The notes: a model not told the origin generated them from the sequence alone. Positions 16,578 through 27,436 are shown, counted from the first letter of the stretch. The stretch: 64,000 bases of DNA from a bacterium 210820-DFI.6.37 (GCA_020558355.1 JAJCKG010000003.1:121300-185299); one strand, 5' to 3'. Numbers and translations: made by a program.

Positions 16578-16811
16578 CTACCAACGGAAGCTGTCAGGCA
16601 CTCCACGTCTGTCTAAATATTCTTTTCTTGCCTGTTCCCGTTCTCCCTCTGTCGGAGCAGTTTTGGCCTTGCCATACAGATCACGCATAGCCATTCTGTC
16701 CAGTTTTTGCTCTAATTCCTGCTGTATTTTTCCTTCGCAGCTCTCATCTCCGATTAAGTGAAAACGAAGCAACTGCATGAATAATTCCTGCGATATTTGC
16801 ACATTTTTCAT
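16578..16811 (-). CDS. Small conserved mobile-element protein (often annotated complexin-2)
   Basis: A 77-residue acidic, helical protein (ELFMQLLRFHLIGDE, KIQQELEQKLDRM) ending in the conserved tail LDRRGVPDSFRW. Homologues in clostridial mobilizable elements are commonly labelled complexin-2, which is a name without functional support. It lies between the replication protein and the mobilization genes. Confidence 0.7.
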   Translation of the reverse strand: MKNVQISQELFMQLLRFHLIGDESCEGKIQQELEQKLDRMAMRDLYGKAKTAPTEGEREQARKEYLDRRGVPDSFRW

Positions 16812-16894
16812 CCTGTCTATCCTTTCCGTGACGGTTTGCGTCGATGTGACGATATTTCTGATACCGCACCGCTGCTAAAAATACCGTCACACCG

Positions 16895-18025
16895 TCACAT
16901 ATCGTCACGCTCTCCACGGTACAGCTTTATCATTCTCCCCTCATGGCAACGATCACGCCGGTAGAAAATACCGTATTCGTTGAGAAGGCGTCCATACAAT
17001 ACATTCAGTTTTCTTGCAATACTGTTCGGCGGTATCTCTACTCCAAGCCACTCTACAAGCTCGGTTGCTGTTCCCTGCCACCTCGGATAATCTGCGGTCA
17101 GTCTTTGATTAATTTGTTCCAGCAAAGGTTCCGGCGGCTCCCTCCACAATTCTGTTTCCGCTTTTTGCAATTCCCACAGTAAGGTTTCCATATTTCGGAT
17201 CAGGTACAGCTTTTGATCTTGCTGGTCTCTGCCCGATACTTCAAGCGTTGCGGTATTCCCTGTCCGTTTCTCTTTCTGTAAAAGAAATGCTCCGTCTGCA
17301 GCCCCAAGCAGTCCGCTTGTTCCAGAAATCATGTCAAACTTATCATCGGCGGTTTGCTTTCTTGTATGATGTACGAGCAATAGGCAAAGACCATGAACAT
17401 CCGCAAAACTTTTTAATCTTGCCATAATCTGATAGTCATTGGCGTAGCTGTAATTGTCGCCTCCAACCTCACGCACCTTTTGAAGCGTATCAATGATAAT
17501 CAGTCTTGTATCAACGTGTTCCGCCACAAATCTTGCTAGCTGTTCGTCCAGTCCTTTCCCAAGCTGACTGGCAGAAACAGAGAAATAAAGGTTTTCTGCC
17601 CCCTCTGTTCCAAACATCCGGTACAGGCGTTCCTGTAACCGACGGTAATCATCTTCGAGGGCTAAATACAGCACTGTTCCTTTTCGGGTGGTATAATTCC
17701 AAAGCGGTGTACCTGTGCTGATGTGGTAAGCAAGCTGTGCCATCAGGAAACTCTTTCCCAATTTCGGGGAACCTGCAAAGATATAAGTGCCGGGGTAGAG
17801 CAGGCCGTCAATTAACGGCGGCTTGCTCTGGTATACATTGTCATATAACTCGCTCATTGAAACTGTCTTGAGATATGAGGGATCTAAACTTAACTGCATT
17901 TCCTCAAAACTCTTGATATTTTCCTCATAGTCGGATATACTATTTTCAGTGATTTTGGGGATTGGCTGCCTTCCATCCGCGCCAACGGATGGGTTCAGGG
18001 CAGTCATTTCTTTTTTATTCTCCAT
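16895..18025 (-). CDS. RepA/AAA_25-type replication ATPase
   Basis: A 376-residue RecA-fold ATPase. Walker A is AGSPKLGKSF near residue 90, Walker B is RLIIIDTLQKV near 178, and LLLVHHTRKQ is the later motif typical of RepA (DnaB-like) helicases of plasmids and elements. The C-terminal region resembles a winged helix (NSIARKLNVLYGRLL). It probably allows the excised circle to replicate. The second ATG (18025) is spaced better from GGAG than the first (18031). It overlaps the MobC-like gene slightly. Confidence 0.82.
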   Translation of the reverse strand: MENKKEMTALNPSVGADGRQPIPKITENSISDYEENIKSFEEMQLSLDPSYLKTVSMSELYDNVYQSKPPLIDGLLYPGTYIFAGSPKLGKSFLMAQLAYHISTGTPLWNYTTRKGTVLYLALEDDYRRLQERLYRMFGTEGAENLYFSVSASQLGKGLDEQLARFVAEHVDTRLIIIDTLQKVREVGGDNYSYANDYQIMARLKSFADVHGLCLLLVHHTRKQTADDKFDMISGTSGLLGAADGAFLLQKEKRTGNTATLEVSGRDQQDQKLYLIRNMETLLWELQKAETELWREPPEPLLEQINQRLTADYPRWQGTATELVEWLGVEIPPNSIARKLNVLYGRLLNEYGIFYRRDRCHEGRMIKLYRGERDDM

Positions 18026-18350
18026 TTTCATCCTCTCCTTTCAGCCCGCCAAGAATAACAGTAATCAGTTCAATGACATTCAGCAATTCATCATCAATGC
18101 TGTTTCCCGCCTCAATCCGCTGTAATTCTGCCAGGACAGCGGCAAGTTCCGTTTTAAGAGCCTTATACACTCTCGGATTGCCCTGTACCACCACATCCTG
18201 GTTCAGACAGCGGCGGTAACAGTATTCCTGTTTCGGTAATCCCGACAAGGCAACCGCCTTGTTAATGAGTTCATTTTCTTCGGGAGACACCCGAAACCCT
18301 ACCGTGATACTTCTCCAACGGTTTTTGCTATCTCTGTTTTTAGCCGACAT
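18015..18350 (-). CDS. MobC-like relaxosome accessory protein
   Basis: A 111-residue protein with an N-terminal ribbon-helix-helix (SITVGFRVSPEENELINKAV) and a helical C-terminus (ELAAVLAELQRIEAG). This is typical of MobC-type auxiliary proteins that bind oriT and help the relaxase. It overlaps the integrase gene by 11 bases and the replication gene by 11 bases. Confidence 0.75.
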   Translation of the reverse strand: MSAKNRDSKNRWRSITVGFRVSPEENELINKAVALSGLPKQEYCYRRCLNQDVVVQGNPRVYKALKTELAAVLAELQRIEAGNSIDDELLNVIELITVILGGLKGEDENGE

Positions 18351-19431
18351 TTCCCACCTCTCCTTTCTCTAAGTCATCTAATCTATCTGCCATTTCCGTC
18401 TGTTTTGATGGGAACAGATGAGCGTACTGGTAAGTAATGTCAATGCTTTCATGCCCTACACGGTCTGCGATCGCCACCGCCGAAAACCCCATATCAATCA
18501 ACAAACTGATGTGGCTGTGCCTGAGATCGTGAATACGGATACGCTTCACGCCTGCGGCTTCTGCCCCTCTGTCCATCTCGTGATGAAGGTAGCTTTTCGT
18601 CACCGTAAAAATGCGGTCTTTCTTCTTCAACCCATAGATCATACTGAAATATTCCTGCATTTCTTCACAAAGGAATTTCGGCATTTTAATCGTGCGGTTG
18701 CTTTTCTTTGTTTTCGGTGTGGTGATCACATCTTCCCCATGTAAACGCTGATAAGATTTATTGATTGTGACCGTTTCCTTCTCAAAATTGAAATCGGCTG
18801 CAGTCAGAGCCAACAGCTCACCCTCACGGATGCCGCACCAGTAAAGCATTTCAAAAGCATAAAAGGAAACTGGCTTGTCCATCATTTCAAAAGAAAATTT
18901 TTTGTATTCCTCCTTTGTCCAGAACAGCATTTCTTTGTGTTCCTCACTCCCCATATTTCCTGCTTTAGCGGCAGGATTGGAACGCAGCTCATAGTAGCGA
19001 ACAGCGTGATTGAAAATTGCTGATAACTGATTGTGCAGCGTTTTCAGATAGGTCTGTGAATACGGTTTTCTCTTATCATCACGATAGGCAAGCATTTCAT
19101 TCTGCCATGCGATAATGTCCTTTGTGGAAATCTCATTGATCTTTAACTTGCCGAAGTAAGGAAGTATCTTCGTGCGAATGATATGTTCCTTTGTCAACCA
19201 TGTGTTTTCTTTCAGCCTGTTCTTAATATCATTGATATACAGCTCCGTAAAGGCTTCAAAGCTCATATTCAGGTCTGAAGAAGTCTGCAGTTGGAATACC
19301 CGCTCCCATTCCTGTGCTTCTTTCTTTGTAGCGAAACCTCTCTTGCATTTCTGCTTGCGTTCTCCTTTCCAGTTCACATATCTTGCCATCACATACCATG
19401 TTCCATTGCTCTCATTTTTAAATACTGGCAT
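18340..19431 (-). CDS. int: Tyrosine integrase of the mobilizable element
   Basis: A 363-residue site-specific recombinase. The N-terminal region is the AP2-like arm-binding domain (NWKGERKQKCKRGFATKKEA), followed by the SAM-like core-binding domain. The catalytic domain shows CGIREGELLAL (first Arg), HDLRHSHISLL (HxxR), GHESIDITYQYAH with His and the nucleophilic Tyr. It should recombine the TATTCGAACTC core in the guaA 3' end. The start abuts the stop of the excisionase-like gene. Confidence 0.93.
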   Translation of the reverse strand: MPVFKNESNGTWYVMARYVNWKGERKQKCKRGFATKKEAQEWERVFQLQTSSDLNMSFEAFTELYINDIKNRLKENTWLTKEHIIRTKILPYFGKLKINEISTKDIIAWQNEMLAYRDDKRKPYSQTYLKTLHNQLSAIFNHAVRYYELRSNPAAKAGNMGSEEHKEMLFWTKEEYKKFSFEMMDKPVSFYAFEMLYWCGIREGELLALTAADFNFEKETVTINKSYQRLHGEDVITTPKTKKSNRTIKMPKFLCEEMQEYFSMIYGLKKKDRIFTVTKSYLHHEMDRGAEAAGVKRIRIHDLRHSHISLLIDMGFSAVAIADRVGHESIDITYQYAHLFPSKQTEMADRLDDLEKGEVGNVG

Positions 19432-19619
19432 TATTTTTCCTCCTTTTCCGCTCCATAGAGCCTTTCATAGAAATACTGACGGTTTACACGCCCTGAAATC
19501 GTAATATAGCCTTTTGCTTTCAGTTCCTCGTTTAATTGCCGGATCAGTTTATACGCATAAGGCTTTGATACGCTTAGTTCCTGTGCCACATCCTCGGCAC
19601 GAATAAATTTGTTTTCCAT
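19431..19619 (-). CDS. Excisionase-like winged helix-turn-helix protein
   Basis: A 62-residue DNA-binding protein (FIRAEDVAQELSVSKPYAYKL, then a wing ending ISGRVNRQYFYERLYG). Size, fold and position immediately before int support an excisionase or directionality factor. The divergent promoter region lies directly upstream. Confidence 0.75.
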   Translation of the reverse strand: MENKFIRAEDVAQELSVSKPYAYKLIRQLNEELKAKGYITISGRVNRQYFYERLYGAEKEEK

Positions 19620-19635
19620 GTTCTCATTTCTCCTT

Positions 19636-19694
19636 TATCTAAACACATTTGCTTAATTTCCATTTATTATACTAAGCATATTTGTTTGTGTCAA
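19636..19694 (-). promoter_or_regulatory. Leftward xis-int promoter with operator half-sites
   Basis: TTGACA (19689-19694), 17 bases, TATAAT (19666-19671) on the minus strand: a perfect consensus. It is overlapped by a 15-base inverted repeat with two mismatches, AAACACATTTGCTTA (19636-19650) and TAAGCATATTTGTTT (19673-19687). A related half-site AAACATATCTGC sits at about 19750. These are likely operators of the divergent XRE repressor. Confidence 0.8.
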
Positions 19695-19737
19695 GCGGTT
19701 TTCGTGAAAATATTAAACTTTTTTGTTTTGTATTTCC

Positions 19738-19767
19738 TTGACTTCTCCTAAACATATCTGCTATACT
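19738..19767 (+). promoter_or_regulatory. Rightward promoter of the XRE regulator
   Basis: TTGACT (19738-19743), 18 bases, TATACT (19762-19767). The half-site AAACATATCTGC lies within the spacer, so autorepression is plausible. Confidence 0.75.
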
Positions 19768-19801
19768 ACTTATAAACATATATACAAGGAGTGGACATGT
19801 T

Positions 19802-20326
19802 ATGGCGATTGGCGAAAGAATACATTTTTTCCGCATTCTGCGTGGAATGACACAAAAGTATCTTGGTACGGCTGTCGGCTTTCCTGCCCGAAGTGCCGAT
19901 GTACGTTTAGCACAATATGAAACAGGGACACGAAAACCGAAGGCGGAGCTTACTGCAGCATTGGCACAGGCCCTTGACGTTTCTCCTCATGCCCTTGACG
20001 TTCCCGACATTGACAGCTACGTTGGACTTATGCACACCTTATTTACCCTTGAAGATATTTACGGGCTGACCGTCAGCGAAACGAACGGAGAGGTATGCTT
20101 AAAAGTCAGCAAGGACAAAGGCAAGGACGCCGCCGAGTTGCTGAAAATGCTCTGCGCTTGGAAAGAACAGGCGGACAAGTTATCTTCCGAGGAAATCAGC
20201 AGGGAAGAATACGACCGTTGGCGTTATTACTATCCGCAATTCGATACCACACAGCTTTGGGCGAAAGTTCCTTCGCAGGAGATGTCTGATGCATTAGCTG
20301 AAGCGTTCAAAGACCATCTAAAATAA
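19802..20326 (+). CDS. XRE-family repressor of the mobilizable element
   Basis: A 174-residue protein with an N-terminal helix-turn-helix (IGERIHFFRILRGMTQKYLG and ETGTRKPKAELTAALAQAL, residues 3-60) and a C-terminal region of unknown fold. It is divergent from xis-int across a shared operator region, the layout of an element lysogeny switch. The GPGGG-repeat gene follows 25 bases downstream and is probably cotranscribed. Confidence 0.88.
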   Translation: MAIGERIHFFRILRGMTQKYLGTAVGFPARSADVRLAQYETGTRKPKAELTAALAQALDVSPHALDVPDIDSYVGLMHTLFTLEDIYGLTVSETNGEVCLKVSKDKGKDAAELLKMLCAWKEQADKLSSEEISREEYDRWRYYYPQFDTTQLWAKVPSQEMSDALAEAFKDHLK

Positions 20327-20351
20327 TGACAAGTTAAAAGGAGGTATTTTT

Positions 20352-20756
20352 ATGTGGGTAAGAAATAGGTATACAGGACCTGGTGGTGGTTTATATACAG
20401 GGCCTGGTGGCGGTTTATACACAGGGCCTGGTGGTGGTGCATATGCAGGGCCTGGTGGTGGTTTATACACAGGGCCTGGCGGCGGACTTTATACAGGGCC
20501 TGGCGGCGGGCTCTACACGGGTCCTGGCGGTGGGCTTTATACAGGTCCAGGTGGTGGCTTATATACTGGACCTGGTGGCGGGCTTTATACAGGTCCAGGT
20601 GGTGGCTTATATACTGGTCTTGGTGGTGGACTTTATACAGGGCCTGATGATAATCCATATGTAAGTAATTGGCCGCCACGTGAATACTTACTAAAAGCAT
20701 TAAAGCAAGCAGGTCAAACAGATATAATTCAATTTATGCTTAATCATGGTTTTTAA
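20352..20756 (+). CDS. GPGGG octapeptide-repeat protein
   Basis: A 134-residue protein: five leader residues, 12 tandem octapeptides of the type LYTGPGGG (bases 20367-20654; the last is LYTGPDDN), then a 33-residue tail with NWPPREYLLKAL and DIIQFMLNHGF. A strong Shine-Dalgarno AAAGGAGG precedes the ATG. Codons vary between units while the peptide stays the same, so the repeat is under protein-level selection. No signal peptide is present. I do not know the function; similar TGPGGG-repeat proteins with a short helical tail exist in unrelated bacteria, as far as I recall. Confidence 0.8.
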   Translation: MWVRNRYTGPGGGLYTGPGGGLYTGPGGGAYAGPGGGLYTGPGGGLYTGPGGGLYTGPGGGLYTGPGGGLYTGPGGGLYTGPGGGLYTGLGGGLYTGPDDNPYVSNWPPREYLLKALKQAGQTDIIQFMLNHGF

Positions 20757-20760
20757 AAAA

Positions 20761-20797
20761 AACGCCCTTAGCCGTGTTACCCACAGCTAAGGGCGTT
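20761..20797. terminator. Bidirectional terminator after the repeat-protein gene
   Basis: AACGCCCTTAGC and its complement form a 12 bp stem with a 13-base loop. A run of A precedes it, so it serves minus-strand transcripts as well. The rest of 20798-20969 is non-coding element end with the arm-like site at 20892. Confidence 0.85.
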
Positions 20798-20891
20798 ATA
20801 ATATGGATTTTTTACAATCATACAAGCCGCTTGAAAATCATTCTGCTACCTGCAAACCATTTGACAGCGAGAATAATCGCTCTTATATGAC

Positions 20892-20909
20892 TGTTATCAA
20901 TTTGTTATC
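20892..20909 (+). repeat. Putative integrase arm site, right end of element
   Basis: Two TGTTATC units in tandem, matching 11594-11611 at 16 of 18 bases. Located 62 bases from the core site in the guaA end, as expected for arm-type binding sites of a tyrosine integrase. Confidence 0.5.
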
Positions 20910-20969
20910 AAAAGACATCTTGAAATGCCGCAAACCCGCATAAATACTGGATTCTTTCGACTTCTCAAC

Positions 20970-22514
20970 TTATTCGAACTCAATCGTCCCAGGCGGCTTC
21001 GAAGTAATATCATAAAACACCCGGTTCACATGCGCCACTTCATTAACGATGCGGCTGGTGACCTTCTGCAGCACAGGCCACGGGATCTCCGCAGCTTCCG
21101 CCGTCATAAAATCGATAGTATTGACCGCGCGGAGGGCAATTGCGTAATCATAAGTTCGTTCATCACCCATAACGCCTACGGAACGCATATTGGTCAGAGC
21201 GGCAAAGTACTGGCCGATGCTCCGATCCAGGCCGGCGGCCGCAATTTCCTCGCGGTAAATGGCGTCGGCGTCCTGCACGATTTTTACTTTATCGGCGGTA
21301 ACCTCACCGATAATACGGATCCCAAGACCCGGTCCCGGGAATGGCTGACGATACACCAGATGTTCCGGAATACCCAGTTCCAGGCCCGCCCGGCGCACTT
21401 CGTCTTTAAACAGATCCCGCAGCGGTTCGATAATTTCTTTAAAATCCACATGCTCAGGAAGCCCTCCTACATTGTGGTGGGACTTGATAACAGCGGACTC
21501 GCCGCCAACGCCGCTTTCCACTACGTCAGGATAAATAGTCCCCTGCACCAGGAAATCCACCGCTCCGATTTTCTTAGCTTCCTCTTCAAAAACGCGGATA
21601 AATTCCTCGCCGATGATCTTACGCTTTTTCTCCGGTTCCGTAACGCCAGCCAGCTTATCGTAGAAACGCCGCTGCGCGTTGACCCGGATGAAATTCAGAT
21701 TGTACGGACCTGACGGGCCAAAAACAGCTTCCACCTCGTCGCCCTCATTCTTACGAAGCAGGCCGTGATCCACAAAGACGCAGGTCAGCTGGGAGCCAAC
21801 CGCTTTTGACAGCATAACAGCCGCGACAGAGGAATCAACCCCGCCGGACAGGGCGCACAGCACCCGGCCATTTCCCACCTTCTCACGGATCGCTTCAATG
21901 GAGGTTTCCACAAAGGAGTCCATTCTCCAGTCGCCGGAGCAGCCGCATACATTATATACGAAGTTGGAAAGCATCTTTGTCCCTTCTTGTGTATGAAGTA
22001 CTTCCGGATGAAACTGGAGCGCGTAAAGACCCTTTTCCGGCATTTCCGCCGCGGCTACCGGGCAGTCCGGTGTACGCGCGGAAATGTTAAATCCGGGAGC
22101 TGCTGTTTCGATATAATCATTGTGGCTCATCCAGCAGATCGTTTTTTCTGACACATCCTTAAACATTGCGGATGACGGATCCACCGTCACTTCAATCTTC
22201 CCGTATTCCCGAACCGGCGCTTTGCACACATGGCCTCCCAAAAGATGCATCATCAGCTGAGAGCCGTAGCAAATGCCCAGCACCGGAATTCCCAGCTCAA
22301 AGAGTTCCTTTGTGTAAGTCGGAGAATCCGGTTCATAAGCGCTGTTTGGTCCGCCGGTCAGAATGATTCCTTTGGGATTCATAGCTTTGATTTCTTCAAT
22401 ACTTCTTTTATAAGAATAGATTTCGCAGTACACATTGCACTCCCGAACCCGGCGCGCAATGAGCTGATTATACTGGCCGCCGAAATCCATTACGATGATT
22501 TTTTCATGCTCCAT
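20970..22514 (-). CDS. guaA: GMP synthase (glutamine-hydrolysing)
   Basis: A 514-residue bifunctional enzyme making GMP from XMP. The class I glutamine amidotransferase domain (residues 5-190) has the nucleophile in GICYGSQ and the catalytic HPE in LQFHPEVLH. The ATP pyrophosphatase domain has the P-loop [14 protein letters not shown] near 225. The dimerisation domain ends in KPPGTIEFE. It follows guaB by 10 bases, so the two final steps of GMP synthesis are cotranscribed. Its 3' end is the integration site of the adjacent element. Confidence 0.98.
   Translation of the reverse strand: MEHEKIIVMDFGGQYNQLIARRVRECNVYCEIYSYKRSIEEIKAMNPKGIILTGGPNSAYEPDSPTYTKELFELGIPVLGICYGSQLMMHLLGGHVCKAPVREYGKIEVTVDPSSAMFKDVSEKTICWMSHNDYIETAAPGFNISARTPDCPVAAAEMPEKGLYALQFHPEVLHTQEGTKMLSNFVYNVCGCSGDWRMDSFVETSIEAIREKVGNGRVLCALSGGVDSSVAAVMLSKAVGSQLTCVFVDHGLLRKNEGDEVEAVFGPSGPYNLNFIRVNAQRRFYDKLAGVTEPEKKRKIIGEEFIRVFEEEAKKIGAVDFLVQGTIYPDVVESGVGGESAVIKSHHNVGGLPEHVDFKEIIEPLRDLFKDEVRRAGLELGIPEHLVYRQPFPGPGLGIRIIGEVTADKVKIVQDADAIYREEIAAAGLDRSIGQYFAALTNMRSVGVMGDERTYDYAIALRAVNTIDFMTAEAAEIPWPVLQKVTSRIVNEVAHVNRVFYDITSKPPGTIEFE
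20971..20981. repeat. Core attachment site in the guaA stop region
   Basis: TATTCGAACTC overlaps the last codons (Phe-Glu-stop) of guaA and recurs in direct orientation at 11483-11493 and 10363-10373. Integration here restores the guaA reading frame, so the host gene is intact. Confidence 0.8.
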
Positions 22515-22524
22515 GCCAGTCTCC

Positions 22525-24036
22525 TTATCTCATATTGCTGCTGTTGGAAGTTTCCTTTAAAATAACGTCGTGGGCTCCGCCTTCAACAAGACTTGTCGCA
22601 GAAACAATCGTCATCTTGGCTTTTTCCTGCAGCTCTGGAATGCTCAGCGCGCCGCAGTTGCACATGGTGGACTTCACCTTCTGCAGAGAGTAACGCACAT
22701 TGTCGCTCAGCGCTCCCGCGTATGGAACGTAGGAGTCTACGCCCTCTTCAAAGGAAAGCTTGGAATCGCCGCCCATGTCGTAACGCTGCCAGTTTCTGGC
22801 GCGGTTGGAACCTTCGCCCCAGTACTCCTTCACATAATTTCCGTTGATATTCAGCTTGTTTGTCGGAGATTCATCAAAGCGGGAGAAATATCTTCCCAGC
22901 ATGATGAAATCAGCGCCCATAGCCAAAGCCAAAGTCATATGATAATCATATACAATCCCGCCGTCGGAACAGATCGGGATGTAAATTCCAGTCTTTTCAT
23001 AGTATTCTTTTCTTGCCTGCGCAACTTCAATTACAGCGCTGGCCTGTCCCCGGCCGATGCCCTTCTGCTCTCTTGTGATACAAATGGAACCGCCGCCGAT
23101 GCCGATCTTGATAAAGTCAGCTCCAGCTTCCGCCAGATAATTAAAGCCTTCTTTGTCCACTACATTTCCCGCGCCGATCTTAACAGAATCGCCGTACTTT
23201 TCCCTTACAAAATCCAGCGTGTCCTTCTGCCATTCGGAAAAGCCCTCGGAGGAATCGATGCACAAAACGTCCGCTCCAGCTTCTACCAGGGCCGGAACGC
23301 GCTCCGCGTAATCGCGGGTATTGACACCCGCTCCTACCATATACCGCTTGTGCTCGTCCAGCAGCTCGTTCGGGTAAGATTTATGGGTGTTATAATCCTT
23401 TCTGAAAACAAAGTGGGTCAGGCGCTGGTTATCATCGATGACTGGAACTGTATTCAGCTTGTTGTCCCATAAAACATCGTTCGCCTCTGAAAGGGTCGCG
23501 CCTTCTTTTACATAAATCAGCTTTTCAAACGGAGTCATGAACTCACTTACTTTTGTTTCCAGTGACATTCTGCTGATGCGGTAGTCTCTGCTGGTAATGA
23601 TACCCAGCAGCTTGCCTTCCGCTGTTCCGTCTTCTGTTACAGCTGTCGTGGAATGGCCTGTCCGTTCTTTTAACTCCAGCAGTTCGCCCAGAGTCTGGTC
23701 CGGACGGATATTTGCGTCGCTTGTTACAAACCCTGCCTTGTGGCTCTTTACCCTGCGTACCATAGCCGCCTGATTTTCGATGGTCTGAGAACCATAGATA
23801 AACGAGATGCCGCCTTCCTTTGCCAGCGCTACCGCCAGCTTATCATCCGATACCGCCTGCATGATCGCGGAAACGAGGGGGATCTTCATTTTGATCTGGG
23901 ATTCCTCTCCCTTCTTAAATTTTACAACTGGTGTTTCAAGACTTACATTATCAACTCTGCATTCCTTTGAGGAATATCCAGGTACCAAAAGGTACTCACT
24001 GAATGTTCTGGATGGTTCGTTGAAGTATTCTGCCAT
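22525..24036 (-). CDS. guaB: Inosine-5'-monophosphate dehydrogenase
   Basis: A 503-residue enzyme oxidising IMP to XMP. The TIM barrel is interrupted by two CBS domains at about residues 95-225 ([33 protein letters not shown]). The catalytic loop is [20 protein letters not shown], in which the active cysteine follows SI; most bacterial enzymes read GPGSIC here, so this belongs to the [11 protein letters not shown] variant class. It is the first gene of the guaB-guaA unit. Confidence 0.96.
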   Translation of the reverse strand: MAEYFNEPSRTFSEYLLVPGYSSKECRVDNVSLETPVVKFKKGEESQIKMKIPLVSAIMQAVSDDKLAVALAKEGGISFIYGSQTIENQAAMVRRVKSHKAGFVTSDANIRPDQTLGELLELKERTGHSTTAVTEDGTAEGKLLGIITSRDYRISRMSLETKVSEFMTPFEKLIYVKEGATLSEANDVLWDNKLNTVPVIDDNQRLTHFVFRKDYNTHKSYPNELLDEHKRYMVGAGVNTRDYAERVPALVEAGADVLCIDSSEGFSEWQKDTLDFVREKYGDSVKIGAGNVVDKEGFNYLAEAGADFIKIGIGGGSICITREQKGIGRGQASAVIEVAQARKEYYEKTGIYIPICSDGGIVYDYHMTLALAMGADFIMLGRYFSRFDESPTNKLNINGNYVKEYWGEGSNRARNWQRYDMGGDSKLSFEEGVDSYVPYAGALSDNVRYSLQKVKSTMCNCGALSIPELQEKAKMTIVSATSLVEGGAHDVILKETSNSSNMR

Positions 24037-24068
24037 ATTACCCTCCTTATTTCTAGAAAATAGTCATT

Positions 24069-24812
24069 TTATACAGCTCCCAAATATTCTTCGAGAGTCG
24101 TTTTCTGCCTGTAGATTTCCCTGGCCGCGTCCTTGCCTACATAACGAATATGCCAGGGTTCGTACTCATATCCCGTAATATCCTCTTTTCCTTCTGGATA
24201 GCGAATAATGAAACCATATTTGTGAGCGTTTTTCGCCAGCCACTGTCCTTCCTCCGTACTGCCGTAAGCCTGCGCCAGATCATAATTGATGGAAGGTGAA
24301 GAAACATCGGCCGCAAGTCCGGTCTGATGCTCGCTGTATCCCGGCTTTGCGCTGTACTGCTCCGCCTTATTTTTCCCATCCTCTTCAATATACTTTTCAT
24401 AAAGGACTTCCTGATAGGAATAAGGCCGGAACGCGCTGGTAAGCTTAATCGTATACCCCTTCTTTTTCGCTGCCGCCGTCAGTTTGTTGAAGGCCTTCGC
24501 CGCGGCGCTGCGCAGTTTCTGATACTCTTTTTCCCTGTCCTCCGCTACAGAGTTGACCGTCTGCAGATCATCCGGCTCATAATCCTTATCCAGTCCGTGG
24601 GTCTTATTGACCAGAATCAGATATTCGGAAGACTTGTCCGCAGTCTCATGTGTCTGTTCCTGTACAGGAAGCGAAGCGCTGGTCTCCACATTGCCTTCTC
24701 CGACTTCCTGATGGATATAAGGAGCCAAAAGAAAGTAAAACCCGGAAAACACCAGCAGCATCAATATGGCGACAAGAATCCGCAGGGTCGGTTTTTTCCT
24801 GTTTTTAGCCAT
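24069..24812 (-). CDS. VanY/M15B-family D-alanyl-D-alanine carboxypeptidase
   Basis: A 247-residue extracytoplasmic zinc peptidase trimming peptidoglycan stem peptides. One N-terminal membrane anchor (about residues 10-30) is followed by an acidic linker. The M15 motifs are SAFRPYSYQEVLY, SEHQTGLAADVSSP (His and Asp ligands) and EPWHIRYVG (His ligand). The ATG at 24812 is preceded by AAAGGGGA; an upstream in-frame ATG adds 27 unrelated residues. It follows guaB on the map but is separated from ferritin by a terminator. Confidence 0.9.
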   Translation of the reverse strand: MAKNRKKPTLRILVAILMLLVFSGFYFLLAPYIHQEVGEGNVETSASLPVQEQTHETADKSSEYLILVNKTHGLDKDYEPDDLQTVNSVAEDREKEYQKLRSAAAKAFNKLTAAAKKKGYTIKLTSAFRPYSYQEVLYEKYIEEDGKNKAEQYSAKPGYSEHQTGLAADVSSPSINYDLAQAYGSTEEGQWLAKNAHKYGFIIRYPEGKEDITGYEYEPWHIRYVGKDAAREIYRQKTTLEEYLGAV

Positions 24813-25030
24813 TGCTTTCCCCTTTATTCTGTAAGCCGCTCTCTGCTCACAAGACCGGCATTTTAACATTACCGCAGGTGTCATTTCCTGCATTATTAAA
24901 AACTATATTAACATATTTTATAATAAAATACTTCCCTTTACAATTAAATTTTCTACTTTATTTTTATCGCCGCGGCCTGCCTTTCTCCGCTTCCGGACAA
25001 AGAAACGGCGGCCCGCTTTTGTATAATAAA

Positions 25031-25058
25031 AGCAGGCAGCATTTCATATCTACCTGCT
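25031..25058 (-). terminator. Terminator after ferritin
   Basis: AGCAGGTAG pairs with CTGCCTGCT on the minus strand (one G-U pair, 10-base loop) and is followed by TTTTATTAT. Confidence 0.75.
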
Positions 25059-25078
25059 AATAATCTATCTATACGATT

Positions 25079-25591
25079 TTACAGTGTCAGAGACGGAGCG
25101 GAGTAGGTTCTTCCCGCCAGTTCGGAATCCAGCATATACAGTCCCTTCGCGTCGCTTCCAAAGAGTTCGAATCTGCTTACCATATTGTCCGCAGTATCTT
25201 CTTCTTCAGCCTGTTCTTTTACAAACCAGTCGAGGAACTGCATGGTGCGGAAGTCTTTATCCTGATAAGCCGCGTCATAAATATTGTGAATCAAACCTGT
25301 CACATAGCGTTCGTGCTCTGCGCCAGCCTTCAGCGGATCGATAAATTCCTTGAATTCCTTGTCCGGCTTAGCAATTGCTTCCAGCGTTACGGATTCACCA
25401 TTCTGCTGCAGATAGTCCACGAACAGCAGGGCATGATCTCTTTCCTCCTGAGCCTGGATTTTATACCAGTTGTAGAACCCGTCAAGGCTCTGGTCTTTAT
25501 AATAATTTGCCATATCCAGATACAGATACGCGGAATAAAACTCTTTATTTACTTGATCATTCAATAACTCAACTACTTTTTTTGATAACAT
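25079..25591 (-). CDS. ftnA: Non-haem ferritin (iron storage)
   Basis: A 170-residue four-helix ferritin. Ferroxidase-centre residues are visible in NKEFYSAYLYLDMANYYKD, QAQEERDHALLFVDYL (ExxH) and WFVKEQAEEEDTADNM. No haem-binding methionine typical of bacterioferritin is apparent. It stores iron as Fe(III) mineral, limiting oxidative stress. A -10 TATAAT lies at 25627-25632 upstream and GAGGAGG precedes the ATG. Confidence 0.95.
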   Translation of the reverse strand: MLSKKVVELLNDQVNKEFYSAYLYLDMANYYKDQSLDGFYNWYKIQAQEERDHALLFVDYLQQNGESVTLEAIAKPDKEFKEFIDPLKAGAEHERYVTGLIHNIYDAAYQDKDFRTMQFLDWFVKEQAEEEDTADNMVSRFELFGSDAKGLYMLDSELAGRTYSAPSLTL

Positions 25592-25743
25592 GTTACTTCC
25601 TCCTCTGTTTTTCGATTATTACTCAGATTATACCACAAATATTAAAAATCAAAACCCCTTTTTGTGTTTCATTAGCGCTTATGCGTAAAAGCCCCTTTCC
25701 ATTCCAAAGCTTTCAGCAAAATAAAGCTAAAGAATAAAACAGG

Positions 25744-25767
25744 AAAGGCAGCCCGAAAGCTGCCTTT
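25744..25767. terminator. Terminator after groEL
   Basis: AAAGGCAGC and GCTGCCTTT form a 9 bp stem with a 6-base loop between the groEL stop and the ferritin promoter. It could act in both directions. Confidence 0.75.
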
Positions 25768-25792
25768 GATTTCTCATGGGGCGAAACTCAGA

Positions 25793-27436
<1,644 letters not shown>

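Noticed and set aside
20367..20654. 24-base tandem repeats as a non-coding minisatellite
   Set aside because: The reading frame, strong ribosome-binding site and synonymous variation show a coding repeat.
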